Source: an uncultured Acetobacteraceae bacterium (lineage in GTDB: Bacteria; Pseudomonadota; Alphaproteobacteria; Acetobacterales; Acetobacteraceae). Taken from it: 38,809 nt of DNA. The position numbers were made by a program, and so were the translations under genes. This document shows positions 9,163-16,711 of the stretch, piece by piece. Location of the stretch: positions 1 through 38,809 of the forward strand of contig CAIXDS010000347.1 in the NCBI GenBank assembly GCA_903918195.1, written 5' to 3'. Under the pieces are notes generated by a model. That model was not told where the DNA came from and made no database searches. It was given only the letters and a program-made list of their open reading frames with translations. The stretch's first letter is position 1, and every line of letters starts with the position of its first letter.

Positions 9163-9190
9163 TTGACTCTCCAAGGCCCGCCGCTATAGT
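9163..9190 (+). promoter_or_regulatory. Sigma-70-type promoter of the rpsM-rpsK-rpoA-rplQ operon
   Basis: TTGACT at 9163-9168 and TATAGT at 9185-9190 are separated by 16 bases, close to the TTGACA/TATAAT consensus. They lie in the 228-base gap between adk and rpsM. Transcription would start near 9197, leaving a leader of about 128 bases before the GTG at 9325. This makes the alpha operon independently transcribed. Confidence 0.7.
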
Positions 9191-9196
9191 GCCCGC

Positions 9197-9324
9197 CTTG
9201 GGCGGCCCCCACCTGCGTGCGGGCCGTCACTGCGTTTTACCGAAGCCCCAGGGGCAGCCAGACGCCAGGCGCGGGCGCGCCAGGCCGACGGGGAACCATC
9301 CCCGCGTTATAGGAGTGAGTGGGC
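9197..9324 (+). promoter_or_regulatory. Structured 5' leader of rpsM
   Basis: The predicted leader holds at least two stems: CGGCCC/GGGCCG around 9203-9230, and CGGGGA/TCCCCG with an ACCA loop at 9289-9304, directly before the ribosome binding site AGGAG at 9311-9315. In E. coli, S4 represses the alpha operon through an rpsM leader pseudoknot. Here rpsD is not in the operon and I cannot show an equivalent fold, so regulation is only suggested by position. Confidence 0.35.
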
Positions 9325-9702
9325 GTGGCGCGTATTGCCGGCGTGAATATCCCGACCAACAAGCGGGTTTCGATCAGCCTGCGCTATATCTATGGCATCG
9401 GCCCGGCGAAGGCGCAGGAGATCTGCTCCAAGCTCGGCATCACCAGTGAGCGGCGCGTCAACCAGCTCTCCGACGAGGAGGTGCTGAAGATCCGCGAGAT
9501 CATTGACCGAGAATACCGCGTCGAAGGTGATCTGCGGCGTGAAGTCGCGATGAACATCAAGCGACTGATGGACCTCGGCTGCTATCGCGGCCTGCGCCAT
9601 CGTCGCGGCCTGCCGGTGCGTGGCCAGCGCACCCACACCAATGCCCGCACCCGCAAGGGCAAGGCGGTGGCGATCGCCGGCAAGAAGAAGGTGACGAAGT
9701 AG
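9325..9702 (+). CDS. rpsM: 30S ribosomal protein S13
   Basis: S13 contacts P-site tRNA and forms the intersubunit bridge. The 125-residue product starts [22 protein letters not shown] from a GTG at 9325, 9 bases after AGGAG. An in-frame GTG at 9319 is only 3 bases from the ribosome binding site and is rejected. The C-terminal [22 protein letters not shown] is the diagnostic block. It is the first gene of the alpha operon here, downstream of its own promoter. Confidence 0.96.
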   Translation: MARIAGVNIPTNKRVSISLRYIYGIGPAKAQEICSKLGITSERRVNQLSDEEVLKIREIIDREYRVEGDLRREVAMNIKRLMDLGCYRGLRHRRGLPVRGQRTHTNARTRKGKAVAIAGKKKVTK

Positions 9703-9786
9703 GGCGTCCTCCGCCGCCTTCCACCGTTCGCAGAATACGCCGCCCCGCCAGTCGGGGCGGCCCAGGATTGACAGGACAGACCCAAC

Positions 9787-10185
9787 ATGGCGAAGCCCGC
9801 CGCCGCCGCCTCGCGCCCCCGCAAGAAGGAGCGCAAGAACATCACCTCCGGCGTCGCCCATGTGGCGGCGACCTTCAATAACACCATGATCACCATCACC
9901 GACGCGCAGGGCAACGCCATCGCCTGGTCGTCGTCCGGCAGCCAGGGCTTCAAGGGCAGCCGCAAGTCCACGCCCTATGCGGCCCAGGTGGCGGCCGAGG
10001 ATGCCGGCAAAAAGGCTCGCGAGCACGGCATGGAGACGCTGGAGATCGAGGTCAGCGGCCCCGGTTCGGGTCGCGAAAGCGCGCTGCGGGCGCTGCAGGC
10101 CGTTGGTTTCGCCATCACCGCCATCCGCGACATGACCCCGATTCCGCATAATGGCTGCCGTCCGCGCAAGCGGCGTCGTGTGTAA
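9787..10185 (+). CDS. rpsK: 30S ribosomal protein S11
   Basis: S11 forms part of the mRNA exit platform. The 132-residue protein has [40 protein letters not shown] and the C-terminal [19 protein letters not shown]. The stop codon lies inside the first unit of a 22-base tandem repeat. The 84-base gap from rpsM carries short GC-rich inverted sequences and an unremarkable ribosome binding region. Confidence 0.96.
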   Translation: MAKPAAAASRPRKKERKNITSGVAHVAATFNNTMITITDAQGNAIAWSSSGSQGFKGSRKSTPYAAQVAAEDAGKKAREHGMETLEIEVSGPGSGRESALRALQAVGFAITAIRDMTPIPHNGCRPRKRRRV

Positions 10186-10247
10186 ACGCGCAGGCGACGA
10201 TGTGTGTGAACGCGCAGGCGACGGTGCGTGTGAACGCGCAAGCGGCG
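10179..10247 (+). repeat. Three-unit tandem repeat at the rpsK 3' end
   Basis: Units TGTGTAAACGCGCAGGCGACGA (10179-10200) and 10201-10222 differ at two positions. A third unit at 10223-10247 is diverged with a 3-base insertion, and a partial TGTGAGG follows. The first unit includes the rpsK stop codon, so the tract looks like a slippage or duplication expansion of the gene end. Confidence 0.75.
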
Positions 10248-10285
10248 GACGTGTGAGGCGCTACTCCGCGTTCTGATGTCGGCGT

Positions 10286-10319
10286 CCGCGCCCGCCCGGT
10301 TTTTTGCCCGGGTGCGCGG
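10286..10319 (+). terminator. Hairpin with a T-rich loop between rpsK and rpoA
   Basis: CCGCGC (10286-10291) pairs with GCGCGG (10314-10319), and CCCGG (10295-10299) pairs with CCGGG (10308-10312). The loop contains six T. It is not followed by a T-run. It may be an RNA processing or attenuation signal that tunes rpoA relative to rpsK, and full termination is unlikely because rpoA has no visible promoter of its own. Confidence 0.4.
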
Positions 10320-10355
10320 CGCGCGCCGCCAACCCCAGCCCCGAGGAGGCCGAGC

Positions 10356-11375
10356 GTGGCATTGCAGAAAAACTGGCAGTCGTTGATTAAGCCCGAGAAG
10401 ATGGAGGTCGAACCCGGCGGCGATCCGTCGCGGGTGGCCACCGTCATCGCCGAGCCGCTGGAGCGTGGCTTCGGCATGACGCTCGGCAACGCGCTGCGCC
10501 GCATCCTGCTGTCCTCGCTGCAGGGCGCCGCGGTCACCGCGCTGCAGATTGACGGCGTGCTGCACGAGTTCAGCAGCATCCCCGGCGTGCGTGAAGACGT
10601 GACCGACATCGTGCTGAACGTCAAGCAACTGGCGCTGCGCATGCACGGCGACGGGCCGAAGCGCATGGTGCTGACCGCCACCGGCCCCGGCGAGGTGCGT
10701 GCCGGCCAGATTCAGACCGGCCACGACATTGACGTGATGAACCCCGATCTGGTCATCTGCACGCTGGACGACGGCGTGAAGCTCGGCATGGAGTTCACCG
10801 TCAACGTCAACAAGGGCTACGTGCCGGCGGCCGCCAACCGGCCCGAGGATGCGCCGATCGGCCTGATCCCGATCGACTCGATCTATTCGCCTGTCCGCCG
10901 CGTCTCCTACAAGGTCGAGCCGACCCGCGTCGGCCAGGTGACCGACTACGACAAGCTGCTGCTGACGGTCGAGACCAACGGTGCGGTGTCCCCCGAGGAT
11001 TCGGTGGCGCTCGCCGCCCGCATCCTGCAGGACCAGTTGCAGCTGTTCATCAACTTCGAGGAGCCGCAGGCGGTCCGCCACGAGGAGCCGCAGGACGACC
11101 TGCCGTTCAACCGCAACCTGCTGCGCAAGGTGGACGAGCTTGAGCTGTCGGTGCGCAGTGCGAACTGCCTGAAGAACGACAATATTGTCTACATCGGCGA
11201 CCTGGTGCAGAAATCCGAGCAGGAGATGCTGCGCACCCCGAATTTCGGGCGCAAGTCGCTGAACGAGATCAAGGAAGTGCTTGCCTCCATGGGGCTGTCG
11301 CTCGGCATGACCGTGGCGGGCTGGCCGCCTGAGAACGTGGAAGATCTGGCGAAGCGGCTGGAAGAGCCGTTCTGA
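10356..11375 (+). CDS. rpoA: DNA-directed RNA polymerase alpha subunit
   Basis: The alpha subunit dimerises to nucleate RNA polymerase assembly, and its C-terminal domain binds UP elements and activators. The product is 339 residues. The N-terminal domain shows [29 protein letters not shown] and the conserved [10 protein letters not shown] loop. The C-terminal domain shows [16 protein letters not shown] and [16 protein letters not shown]. It starts with GTG preceded by GAGGAGG. rplQ follows after 22 bases. Confidence 0.97.
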   Translation: MALQKNWQSLIKPEKMEVEPGGDPSRVATVIAEPLERGFGMTLGNALRRILLSSLQGAAVTALQIDGVLHEFSSIPGVREDVTDIVLNVKQLALRMHGDGPKRMVLTATGPGEVRAGQIQTGHDIDVMNPDLVICTLDDGVKLGMEFTVNVNKGYVPAAANRPEDAPIGLIPIDSIYSPVRRVSYKVEPTRVGQVTDYDKLLLTVETNGAVSPEDSVALAARILQDQLQLFINFEEPQAVRHEEPQDDLPFNRNLLRKVDELELSVRSANCLKNDNIVYIGDLVQKSEQEMLRTPNFGRKSLNEIKEVLASMGLSLGMTVAGWPPENVEDLAKRLEEPF

Positions 11376-11397
11376 GCCTTAGGAACGGAGTCAGACC

Positions 11398-11820
11398 ATG
11401 CGTCACGGAGTTGCCGGGCGAAAGCTCGGCGTAACCACCAGCCACCGCTTCGCCATGTTCCGCAACATGGCGCATGCATTGCTCAAGCACGAGCAGATCA
11501 CCACAACCCTGCCCAAGGCGAAGGAGCTTCGCCCGGTCGCCGAGAAGCTGATCACGCTCGGCAAGCGCGGTGGACTGCACGCCCGCCGGCAGGCCTACGC
11601 CCAGCTGCGCGACGATGTCATCGTCGCCAAGTTGTTCACCACGCTCGCCGACCGCTACAAGGCGCGCGCTGGCGGCTATACCCGCGTGCTGAAGGCTGGC
11701 ACCCGCTATGGGGATGCTGCCAGCATGGCCGTCATTGAGCTGGTTGACCGCGACCCTGCCGCCAAGGGGCTGGATAGCGGTCCTAAGGCCGAGGTCGCTG
11801 ACGACGGCGACGCCGAGTAA
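11398..11820 (+). CDS. rplQ: 50S ribosomal protein L17
   Basis: L17 sits near the tunnel exit. The 140-residue product begins [21 protein letters not shown] and contains [31 protein letters not shown] across residues 22-52, then [10 protein letters not shown] and an acidic C-terminal tail (VADDGDAE). Ribosome binding site AGGAACGGAG. It closes the ribosomal cluster and is followed at once by a palindromic repeat. Confidence 0.96.
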   Translation: MRHGVAGRKLGVTTSHRFAMFRNMAHALLKHEQITTTLPKAKELRPVAEKLITLGKRGGLHARRQAYAQLRDDVIVAKLFTTLADRYKARAGGYTRVLKAGTRYGDAASMAVIELVDRDPAAKGLDSGPKAEVADDGDAE

Positions 11821-11826
11821 GCTAGG

Positions 11827-11902
11827 AAGGCCAGGGCTCCGCCCTGGACCCGCCCTGCGCGCAGCGTGGCTTCGCACGACGGGCCGGGAGTCCCCTGGAC
11901 CC
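11827..11902. repeat. Palindromic intergenic repeat, copy after rplQ
   Basis: AAGGCCAGGGCTCCGCCCTGG forms a 7-base-pair stem (CCAGGGC/GCCCTGG, 11831-11847). It is followed by ACCCGCC, an unrelated interior, and then TCCCCTGGACCC, which matches the second half of other copies. The same family occurs at about 21399, 25578 and 38561. Here it probably ends the ribosomal transcript. Confidence 0.7.
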
Positions 11903-11947
11903 AGACTCTCAAGAAATGGGTTCGGGAAGCTTTTCGGCGAACGCGCA

Positions 11948-11976
11948 TTGGACCGGCCTTGGGCCGGACCTATGTA
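11948..11976 (+). promoter_or_regulatory. Candidate rarA promoter giving a near-leaderless mRNA
   Basis: TTGGAC (11948-11953) and TATGTA (11971-11976) are 17 bases apart. Transcription would begin around 11983, two bases before the rarA ATG, and there is no Shine-Dalgarno sequence before that ATG. The spacer contains the palindrome CCGGCC-TTG-GGCCGG. Confidence 0.4.
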
Positions 11977-11984
11977 TCGTTGCC

Positions 11985-13271
11985 ATGGATAAAGCGATGG
12001 CCGCACCCGCCCCGCTGGCCGATCGTCTGCGCCCGCGCGCGCTGGACGAGGTGGTCGGCCAGGACCATCTGCTTGGCCTGCAGGGCGCGCTTACCCGCAT
12101 GCTCGACCGCGGCAGCCTCGCCTCGCTCATCCTCTGGGGTCCGCCGGGCGTTGGAAAAACCACCATCGCCCGGCTGCTGGCCGAGCGCGCCGGGCTGCAC
12201 TTCGTCCAGCTTTCCGCCGTGTTTTCCGGGGTTGCCGACCTCAAGCGTGCCTTCGAGCAGGCCGCCGCGCGTCGCGCCGAAGGGCAGGGGACGCTGCTGT
12301 TCGTGGACGAGGTCCATCGCTTCAATCGCGCCCAGCAGGACGGTTTCCTCCCCGCCGTCGAAACCGGCACGGTCACCCTGGTCGGCGCCACCACGGAAAA
12401 CCCCTCCTTCGCCCTCAACGGGGCGCTTTTGTCACGCTGTCAGGTGCTTGTTCTTCGCCGCCTGGACGATGACGCGCTGGAGAAGCTTATCACCCGCGCC
12501 GAGGCCGATGCCGGCCGTTCCCTGCTGCTCGCCGCCGAGGCCCGCATTGTGCTGCGCGCCATGGCGGACGGTGACGGCCGCTATCTGCTCAACATGGCCG
12601 AGCAGCTGTTTTCGCTTCCGGCCGACACCGCTCCGCTCGACCCGGCCGCCCTGTCCGACCTGCTCGCCCGCCGGGCCGCGCTGTATGACAAGGACCGTGA
12701 GGAGCACTACAACCTCATTTCGGCGCTGCACAAATCCCTGCGCGGCTCGGACCCTGATGCGGCGCTCTACTGGTATGCCCGCATGCTCACCGGCGGCGAG
12801 GACCCGCGCTATATCGCCCGCCGCCTGGTCCGCTTCGCCGTCGAGGATATCGGCCTCGCCGATCCGGCCGCGCTGCCGCAGGCACTGGCTGCCTGGGAAG
12901 CCTATGAGCGGCTCGGCAGCCCGGAAGGCGAACTGGCGATCGCCCAGGCGGTGCTTTATCTTGGCACCGCGCCGAAATCCAACGCCGCCTACACCGCGCT
13001 TGGCGAGGCGCAGCGCGCCGCCCGCGCCACCGGCAGCCTGATGCCGCCGGCGCACATCCTCAATGCGCCGACGAAATTGATGAAGCAGCTCGGCTACGGC
13101 GCCGGCTATGCCTATGACCACGCCGCCGAGGACGCCTTCTCCGGCCAGGATTATTTCCCGGACGGGCTGGCCCGGCAGGAATTTTACCGTCCCCGTGAAC
13201 GCGGCTTCGAGCGCGAAGTGGCGAAACGTCTGGCCTACTGGGCCAGGCTGCGGCAGGAACGCCGGCAATGA
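11985..13271 (+). CDS. rarA: Replication-associated recombination protein A (MgsA/RarA AAA+ ATPase)
   Basis: RarA is a clamp-loader-like AAA+ ATPase that acts at stalled replication forks. The 428-residue product has the Walker A motif GPPGVGKTT (residues 52-60), Walker B LLFVDEVHRFN with Asp108 and Glu109, and the sensor region GATTENPSFALNGALLSRC. The C-terminal half carries the family block YWYARMLTGGEDPRYIARRLVR and the tetramerisation region ending in PRERGFEREVAKRL. The ATG at 11985 is chosen because the 23 residues gained from the upstream start at 11916 are not conserved. ATGA overlap with the next gene makes a two-gene unit. Confidence 0.93.
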   Translation: MDKAMAAPAPLADRLRPRALDEVVGQDHLLGLQGALTRMLDRGSLASLILWGPPGVGKTTIARLLAERAGLHFVQLSAVFSGVADLKRAFEQAAARRAEGQGTLLFVDEVHRFNRAQQDGFLPAVETGTVTLVGATTENPSFALNGALLSRCQVLVLRRLDDDALEKLITRAEADAGRSLLLAAEARIVLRAMADGDGRYLLNMAEQLFSLPADTAPLDPAALSDLLARRAALYDKDREEHYNLISALHKSLRGSDPDAALYWYARMLTGGEDPRYIARRLVRFAVEDIGLADPAALPQALAAWEAYERLGSPEGELAIAQAVLYLGTAPKSNAAYTALGEAQRAARATGSLMPPAHILNAPTKLMKQLGYGAGYAYDHAAEDAFSGQDYFPDGLARQEFYRPRERGFEREVAKRLAYWARLRQERRQ

Positions 13272-14281
13272 CCATCGCCACCCGCACCGTCACCGAGGAC
13301 GAGGCCGATATCCGCCTCGATCGCTGGTTCCGCCGCCATGTCCCCGGCACCACCCAGGGCGTCATTGCTAAACTGTGCCGCACCGGTCAGGTGCGCGTCG
13401 ATGGCCACCGCGCCGAGCCGGCCACCCGGCTCGCGCCCGGCCAGAGCGTGCGCATCCCGCCGCTGCCCGCGCCGCCGCCGAAATCCGCCGCCGCCGCGCC
13501 TGCCTCGCCGCCGGACGAACGCGTGCTGCGCGCGCTGGAGGCGATGGTGCTCTGGCGCGACGACCAGCTGATTGTGCTGGACAAGCCCTCGGGCCTCGCC
13601 ACCCAGGGCGGTCCCGGCATTTTTCGCCATCTGGACGGCATGCTGGAAGCCTGGCGCACGGATGGACAGAAGCCGCGTCTGGTGCACCGGCTGGACCGCG
13701 ACACCTCGGGCGTGATCGTGATCGCCCGCACGCCCGGCGTTGCGGCCAAGCTAGCTGCCGCCTTCCGCGGGCGCGACATGGAGAAGCTGTATTGGGCGGT
13801 GGTCGCCGGCCGGCCGGTGCCGGTCGAGGGCCGCATCGACCTGAAGCTGGTCCGTGCCGAGGATTTCCGCGTCGGACGGGTGGAGGTGGCCGGCCCCGAC
13901 ACTGAGGACGCGGCGCGCGCCGTGACCGACTACCGCACCCTCGACCACGCCGCGCGCAAACTGGCCTGGCTGGAACTGCGCCCGCTCACCGGCCGCACCC
14001 ACCAGTTGCGGGTGCATTGCGCGGCGATCGGCGCCCCCATTCTCGGCGACGTCGCTTACGGAGCACGGCGCGGCCCGGCCGATCCCGAGCGCGCCGGCGA
14101 GAACACGGCGTTGGTGGTGGGGCTCGACCAGCGCCTGCACCTGCATGCGCGTCGCCTGGTGCTGCCGCATCCGGCCGGGGGCACGCTCGCGGTCGAGGCG
14201 CCGTTGCCGCCGCATATGCAGGCCACCTTCCGCACCCTCGGTTTCACCGTTTCGCCGCCGCGCCCGCCGCAGCGCGGATGA
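13268..14281 (+). CDS. RluA-family 23S rRNA pseudouridine synthase (RluC/RluD type)
   Basis: These enzymes isomerise specific uridines in rRNA. The 337-residue protein has an N-terminal S4 RNA-binding domain (about residues 12-64, DIRLDRWFRRHVPG and RVDGHRAEPATRLAPG), a proline/alanine linker, then the catalytic domain with VLDKPSGLATQGG and HRLDRDTSG, where Asp143 is the expected catalytic residue, and RTHQLRVHCAAIGAPILGD. The arrangement fits RluC, but the target site cannot be read from sequence alone. The start overlaps the rarA stop as ATGA. Confidence 0.9.
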   Translation: MTIATRTVTEDEADIRLDRWFRRHVPGTTQGVIAKLCRTGQVRVDGHRAEPATRLAPGQSVRIPPLPAPPPKSAAAAPASPPDERVLRALEAMVLWRDDQLIVLDKPSGLATQGGPGIFRHLDGMLEAWRTDGQKPRLVHRLDRDTSGVIVIARTPGVAAKLAAAFRGRDMEKLYWAVVAGRPVPVEGRIDLKLVRAEDFRVGRVEVAGPDTEDAARAVTDYRTLDHAARKLAWLELRPLTGRTHQLRVHCAAIGAPILGDVAYGARRGPADPERAGENTALVVGLDQRLHLHARRLVLPHPAGGTLAVEAPLPPHMQATFRTLGFTVSPPRPPQRG

Positions 14282-14390
14282 CGCCGCCGCGCCGCTCCTG
14301 CGGCTGCTTTGGGTGAGCGTTCCGGGAAGCGGCCATCGCGGGCTGGGTTGCACGCCAGGGAGCGAACGTGCCTTACCAAGGCGTGCTGCG

Positions 14391-14407
14391 TGTCGGTAAA
14401 TTTTACA
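14391..14407 (+). promoter_or_regulatory. Upstream motif copy 1 (candidate activator site)
   Basis: TGTCGGTAAATTTTACA matches the copy at 14593-14609 in 13 of 17 positions and contains the palindrome GTAAA-T-TTTAC. It lies about 268 bases upstream of the -24 element, a distance compatible with a sigma-54 enhancer site. Confidence 0.5.
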
Positions 14408-14592
14408 GTCATCTGCAAGCAATTCGCATCCGCATGGCACGGGCTGATGCCAGTTTGCGCCGCCGCTCGGCGTTTAGGGCGCGGAGCCGCGGGACATTGC
14501 CCATCGACGGCGTGCGATGCGCTACCATCGCAACCGTTCGTTGAGCGCTTTACACGCAAAGGTTGCTAATTCCTCCACGGAAGATCCCTGCC

Positions 14593-14609
14593 CGTCGAAA
14601 TATTTTACA
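14593..14609 (+). promoter_or_regulatory. Upstream motif copy 2 (candidate activator site)
   Basis: CGTCGAAATATTTTACA shares GTCG, the central A and ATTTTACA with copy 1. It lies about 66 bases upstream of the -24 element, the usual distance for a bacterial enhancer-binding protein such as PrsR. Confidence 0.5.
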
Positions 14610-14672
14610 CATGCATGTTAATGGATGCCGTATCCGTAACGGAGAATCTATATTTTTTAGCACGTTGCGGAA

Positions 14673-14689
14673 TTGGCCCGCGGCTTGCT
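14673..14689 (+). promoter_or_regulatory. Sigma-54 (RpoN) -24/-12 promoter
   Basis: TTGGCCCG-CGGC-TTGCT matches the consensus TTGGCACG-N4-TTGCW at all but one position, with exactly 10 bases between the invariant GG (14675-14676) and GC (14687-14688). Transcription would start near 14700, about 75 bases before the PEP-CTERM ATG. RpoN control of PEP-CTERM genes by the PrsK/PrsR pair is known from other bacteria. Confidence 0.7.
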
Positions 14690-14774
14690 TGGATGCTGGT
14701 CGTGCAGGTTGCGCATCGTCACCATGGAGCGGCTGGCCGGGGGCCAACCGTCGAGCTTTTAGAAAGGACAAAAA

Positions 14775-15509
14775 ATGAGGCTCGTCTCTCTTGCCCTGGC
14801 CCTCTCGATCGGTGCTTCCGCGACCGCAATCGCGGGCACCAACCTCGTGACGAACGGCGATTTCGAGACGACCACGAATGGTGGCGGCCAGCTCGGCTTC
14901 AACACGGATGCCACGGGTTGGACGACCACCGGTTACAACTTCCTCTTCACCCCCGGCAGCGCGGACACTAACCCCGGCGTTACCGGCCAATACGGTACCC
15001 TGCAGCTATGGGGGCCGAACAACGGCTCGGCCAACGGCCTGCCCGCCACCAGCCCGACCGGCGGAAATTTCGTCGGCGCGGACGGCGCCTTCCAGGTGGG
15101 TGCAATCACCCAGACGATCAACGGCCTGACGGTGGGCGCCAATTATATCGTGAGCTTCTACTGGGGGGGCGCGCAGCAAAAAGGCTTCGATGGCGCCAAC
15201 ACCGAGCAGTGGCAAGTCAGCCTCGGCGCAAGCACGCAGTCCACGTCGGTCTACCAGAACCCCAGCCATGGTTTCAGCGGCTGGCTGCAGCAGTCGTTTA
15301 CCTTCACTGCGGCGAGTGCCACCGAGGTGCTGTCCTTCCTCGCCGTCGGCACGCCGACCGGCGTGCCGCCGTTCTCGCTGCTGGATGGCGTGACGATGTA
15401 CCAGGACGTGCCCGAGCCGGCGAGCCTGGCGCTGCTGGGTGTCGGCATCCTCGGCCTCGGCGCCTTTCGTCTGCGCCGGCGCGCGCAAGCGGCAGCCCCC
15501 GCTGCCTGA
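14775..15509 (+). CDS. PEP-CTERM sorting domain-containing secreted protein
   Basis: This 244-residue protein is exported and then processed by an exosortase. Residues 1-20 are a signal peptide (MRLVSLALALSIGASATAIA). The mature part begins NLVTNGDFETT and has repeated Gly, Trp and Thr residues in a beta-sandwich-like pattern reminiscent of carbohydrate-binding domains found in many PEP-CTERM proteins. The sorting tail is VPEPASLALLGVGILGLGAF (about residues 212-231), with the Pro-Glu-Pro motif, a membrane segment and an RLRRR cluster. Ribosome binding site AAAGGACA. No exosortase or exopolysaccharide gene lies in the window, so the sorting machinery must be elsewhere. Function is probably surface or matrix related, inferred from the family. 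Confidence 0.9.
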   Translation: MRLVSLALALSIGASATAIAGTNLVTNGDFETTTNGGGQLGFNTDATGWTTTGYNFLFTPGSADTNPGVTGQYGTLQLWGPNNGSANGLPATSPTGGNFVGADGAFQVGAITQTINGLTVGANYIVSFYWGGAQQKGFDGANTEQWQVSLGASTQSTSVYQNPSHGFSGWLQQSFTFTAASATEVLSFLAVGTPTGVPPFSLLDGVTMYQDVPEPASLALLGVGILGLGAFRLRRRAQAAAPAA

Positions 15510-15532
15510 TCAGACGTTTCGGTTTAGGATCT

Positions 15533-16369
15533 ATGCCTGTGCTTATGGACCAGTACCTTCAGAAACTCCTCGTGGACCTGCTCAGGCTGGCCTTATGGCT
15601 GCTGATCCTGGCCGCCATCTTCGTGCCGCTGGAGCGACTGTTCGCCCTGCACCGGCAGCGGATTTTCCGCCGGCAGGTCGGTGTCGATCTGGGCTATTTT
15701 TTCCTCAACGGCCTGCTGCCCGGTCTGGTGCTGAGCGGGCCGCTCGCCATGGTGGCCTGGGCGACTCAGAGCCTGCTGCCCGGCGGCGTCCATGCAACGG
15801 TGGCGGCGTGGCCGTTGTGGCTGCGCGTTCTGGCGGCGATGCTGGTGGGGGAGATCGGCTATTACTGGGGCCATCGCTGGGCACATAAAATTCCCTTCTT
15901 CTGGCGCTTTCATGCCATCCATCACAGCGCCGGGGAGGTCGATTTTCTTACCAATACCCGGGCCCATCCGGTGGACCTGGTGTTCACCCGGATGTGCAGC
16001 CTGGTGCCGTTGTTTGCGCTGGGACTGGTAAACCCGCTGCGCCCCACCGATGGGATCATTCCGCTGCTTGTCCTGCTGGTCGGCGTCATGTGGGGCTTCT
16101 TCATCCACGCCAATCTGCGCTGGCGCTTCGGGCCGCTGGAATGGCTGATTACCACCCCCGCCTTTCACCACTGGCACCACACCCTGTCGGCGCCGAGGGA
16201 CCGGAACTACGCGTCGATGCTGCCCTGGCTCGACCGGATATTCGCAAGCCACTACCTGCCAAAGGGACAATGGCCGGCGGATTACGGCAACCCGTTCAAG
16301 ACGGCCGACTCGCTGGGCGGACAACTCCTCCAGCCATTTGAAGAAGCGCCGCCGGCGACGCCGGTCTAG
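15533..16369 (+). CDS. Sterol desaturase / fatty acid hydroxylase superfamily protein
   Basis: Members are membrane di-iron oxygenases that hydroxylate or desaturate lipids. The 278-residue protein has several hydrophobic helices from residue 8 on and the histidine boxes GHRWAH, FHAIHHS and HHWHH, the metal-binding signature of the family. The NTRAHPVD segment between the boxes is typical of the bacterial branch. The start is uncertain: ATG 15533 has an AGGA only 3 bases away, while ATG 15545 is 15 bases from it. It follows the PEP-CTERM gene by 23 bases and could be co-transcribed. The substrate is unknown. Confidence 0.85.
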   Translation: MPVLMDQYLQKLLVDLLRLALWLLILAAIFVPLERLFALHRQRIFRRQVGVDLGYFFLNGLLPGLVLSGPLAMVAWATQSLLPGGVHATVAAWPLWLRVLAAMLVGEIGYYWGHRWAHKIPFFWRFHAIHHSAGEVDFLTNTRAHPVDLVFTRMCSLVPLFALGLVNPLRPTDGIIPLLVLLVGVMWGFFIHANLRWRFGPLEWLITTPAFHHWHHTLSAPRDRNYASMLPWLDRIFASHYLPKGQWPADYGNPFKTADSLGGQLLQPFEEAPPATPV

Positions 16370-16395
16370 CCAGTCCCCCCCCGCGAGCCGCAGCA

Positions 16396-16405
16396 GAGTT
16401 CCTTC
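16396..16405 (+). repeat. Target site duplication, left copy (GAGTTCCTTC)
   Basis: This 10-base direct repeat is identical to 16547-16556 and abuts the left end of the MITE exactly. Confidence 0.9.
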
Positions 16406-16546
16406 CAGGGCGATCGCACTTGGATTTTTTCAGCATCCAAGTGGCTTTCAGGAATCGGATTTCGGGGCCTGTGGCCGAGTTTGCCCGGCCGCGAAGTCTC
16501 GGACGGTCACAAACGCGGCTGTAGCGCTCCAAGTGCGATCGCCCTG
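16406..16546. mobile_element. 141-base MITE with 19-base perfect terminal inverted repeats
   Basis: The element starts CAGGGCGATCGCACTTGGA and ends with the exact reverse complement, TCCAAGTGCGATCGCCCTG. It is flanked by the 10-base direct repeat GAGTTCCTTC. It encodes nothing. Ends in CAGGG together with 8-10 base target duplications are described for the ISAs1 insertion sequence family, so it is probably a non-autonomous derivative mobilised by such a transposase. No transposase is present in the window. The perfect repeats suggest recent insertion. Confidence 0.9.
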
Positions 16547-16556
16547 GAGTTCCTTC
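16547..16556 (+). repeat. Target site duplication, right copy (GAGTTCCTTC)
   Basis: This is the second copy of the 10-base direct repeat at the right end of the MITE. The following stretch to 16711 shows no gene or clear regulatory site. Confidence 0.9.
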
Positions 16557-16711
16557 ACCTCGGTGTGACAATCGGCGCAAGGCAGTTTATAACAACGGAC
16601 CAACGTCCGGGCCTCTCGCATCGTCCCTGCCGTGTCAGGGTGGTGCGGTCGAGGCTTCCCCGGGGCAGGCCCGGCCGCGACGGTTGAGGATCGGGAGCCC
16701 AGACGCCGCGC

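Larger units (their letters stand above)
14282..14774. other. 493-base intergenic region, regulatory for the PEP-CTERM gene
   Basis: No convincing coding sequence is present. A small open frame at 14309-14569 has shadow-like composition. The right half is notably AT-richer than the surrounding genes and holds a sigma-54 promoter and two copies of a 17-base motif, listed separately. Confidence 0.7.

Noticed and set aside
9319..9324. Upstream GTG start for rpsM
   Set aside because: It is only 3 bases from the Shine-Dalgarno sequence, and S13 proteins begin at the MARIAGV start.
14309..14569. 86-codon open frame upstream of the PEP-CTERM gene
   Set aside because: It has no ribosome binding site or recognisable motif, and it covers one of the candidate regulatory motifs.
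16557..16640. CxxCH-like peptide (CADCH) on the minus strand beside the MITE
   Set aside because: A lone haem-binding pentapeptide in a short frame with no signal peptide or flanking conservation. It is probably chance, although a disrupted cytochrome fragment cannot be excluded.
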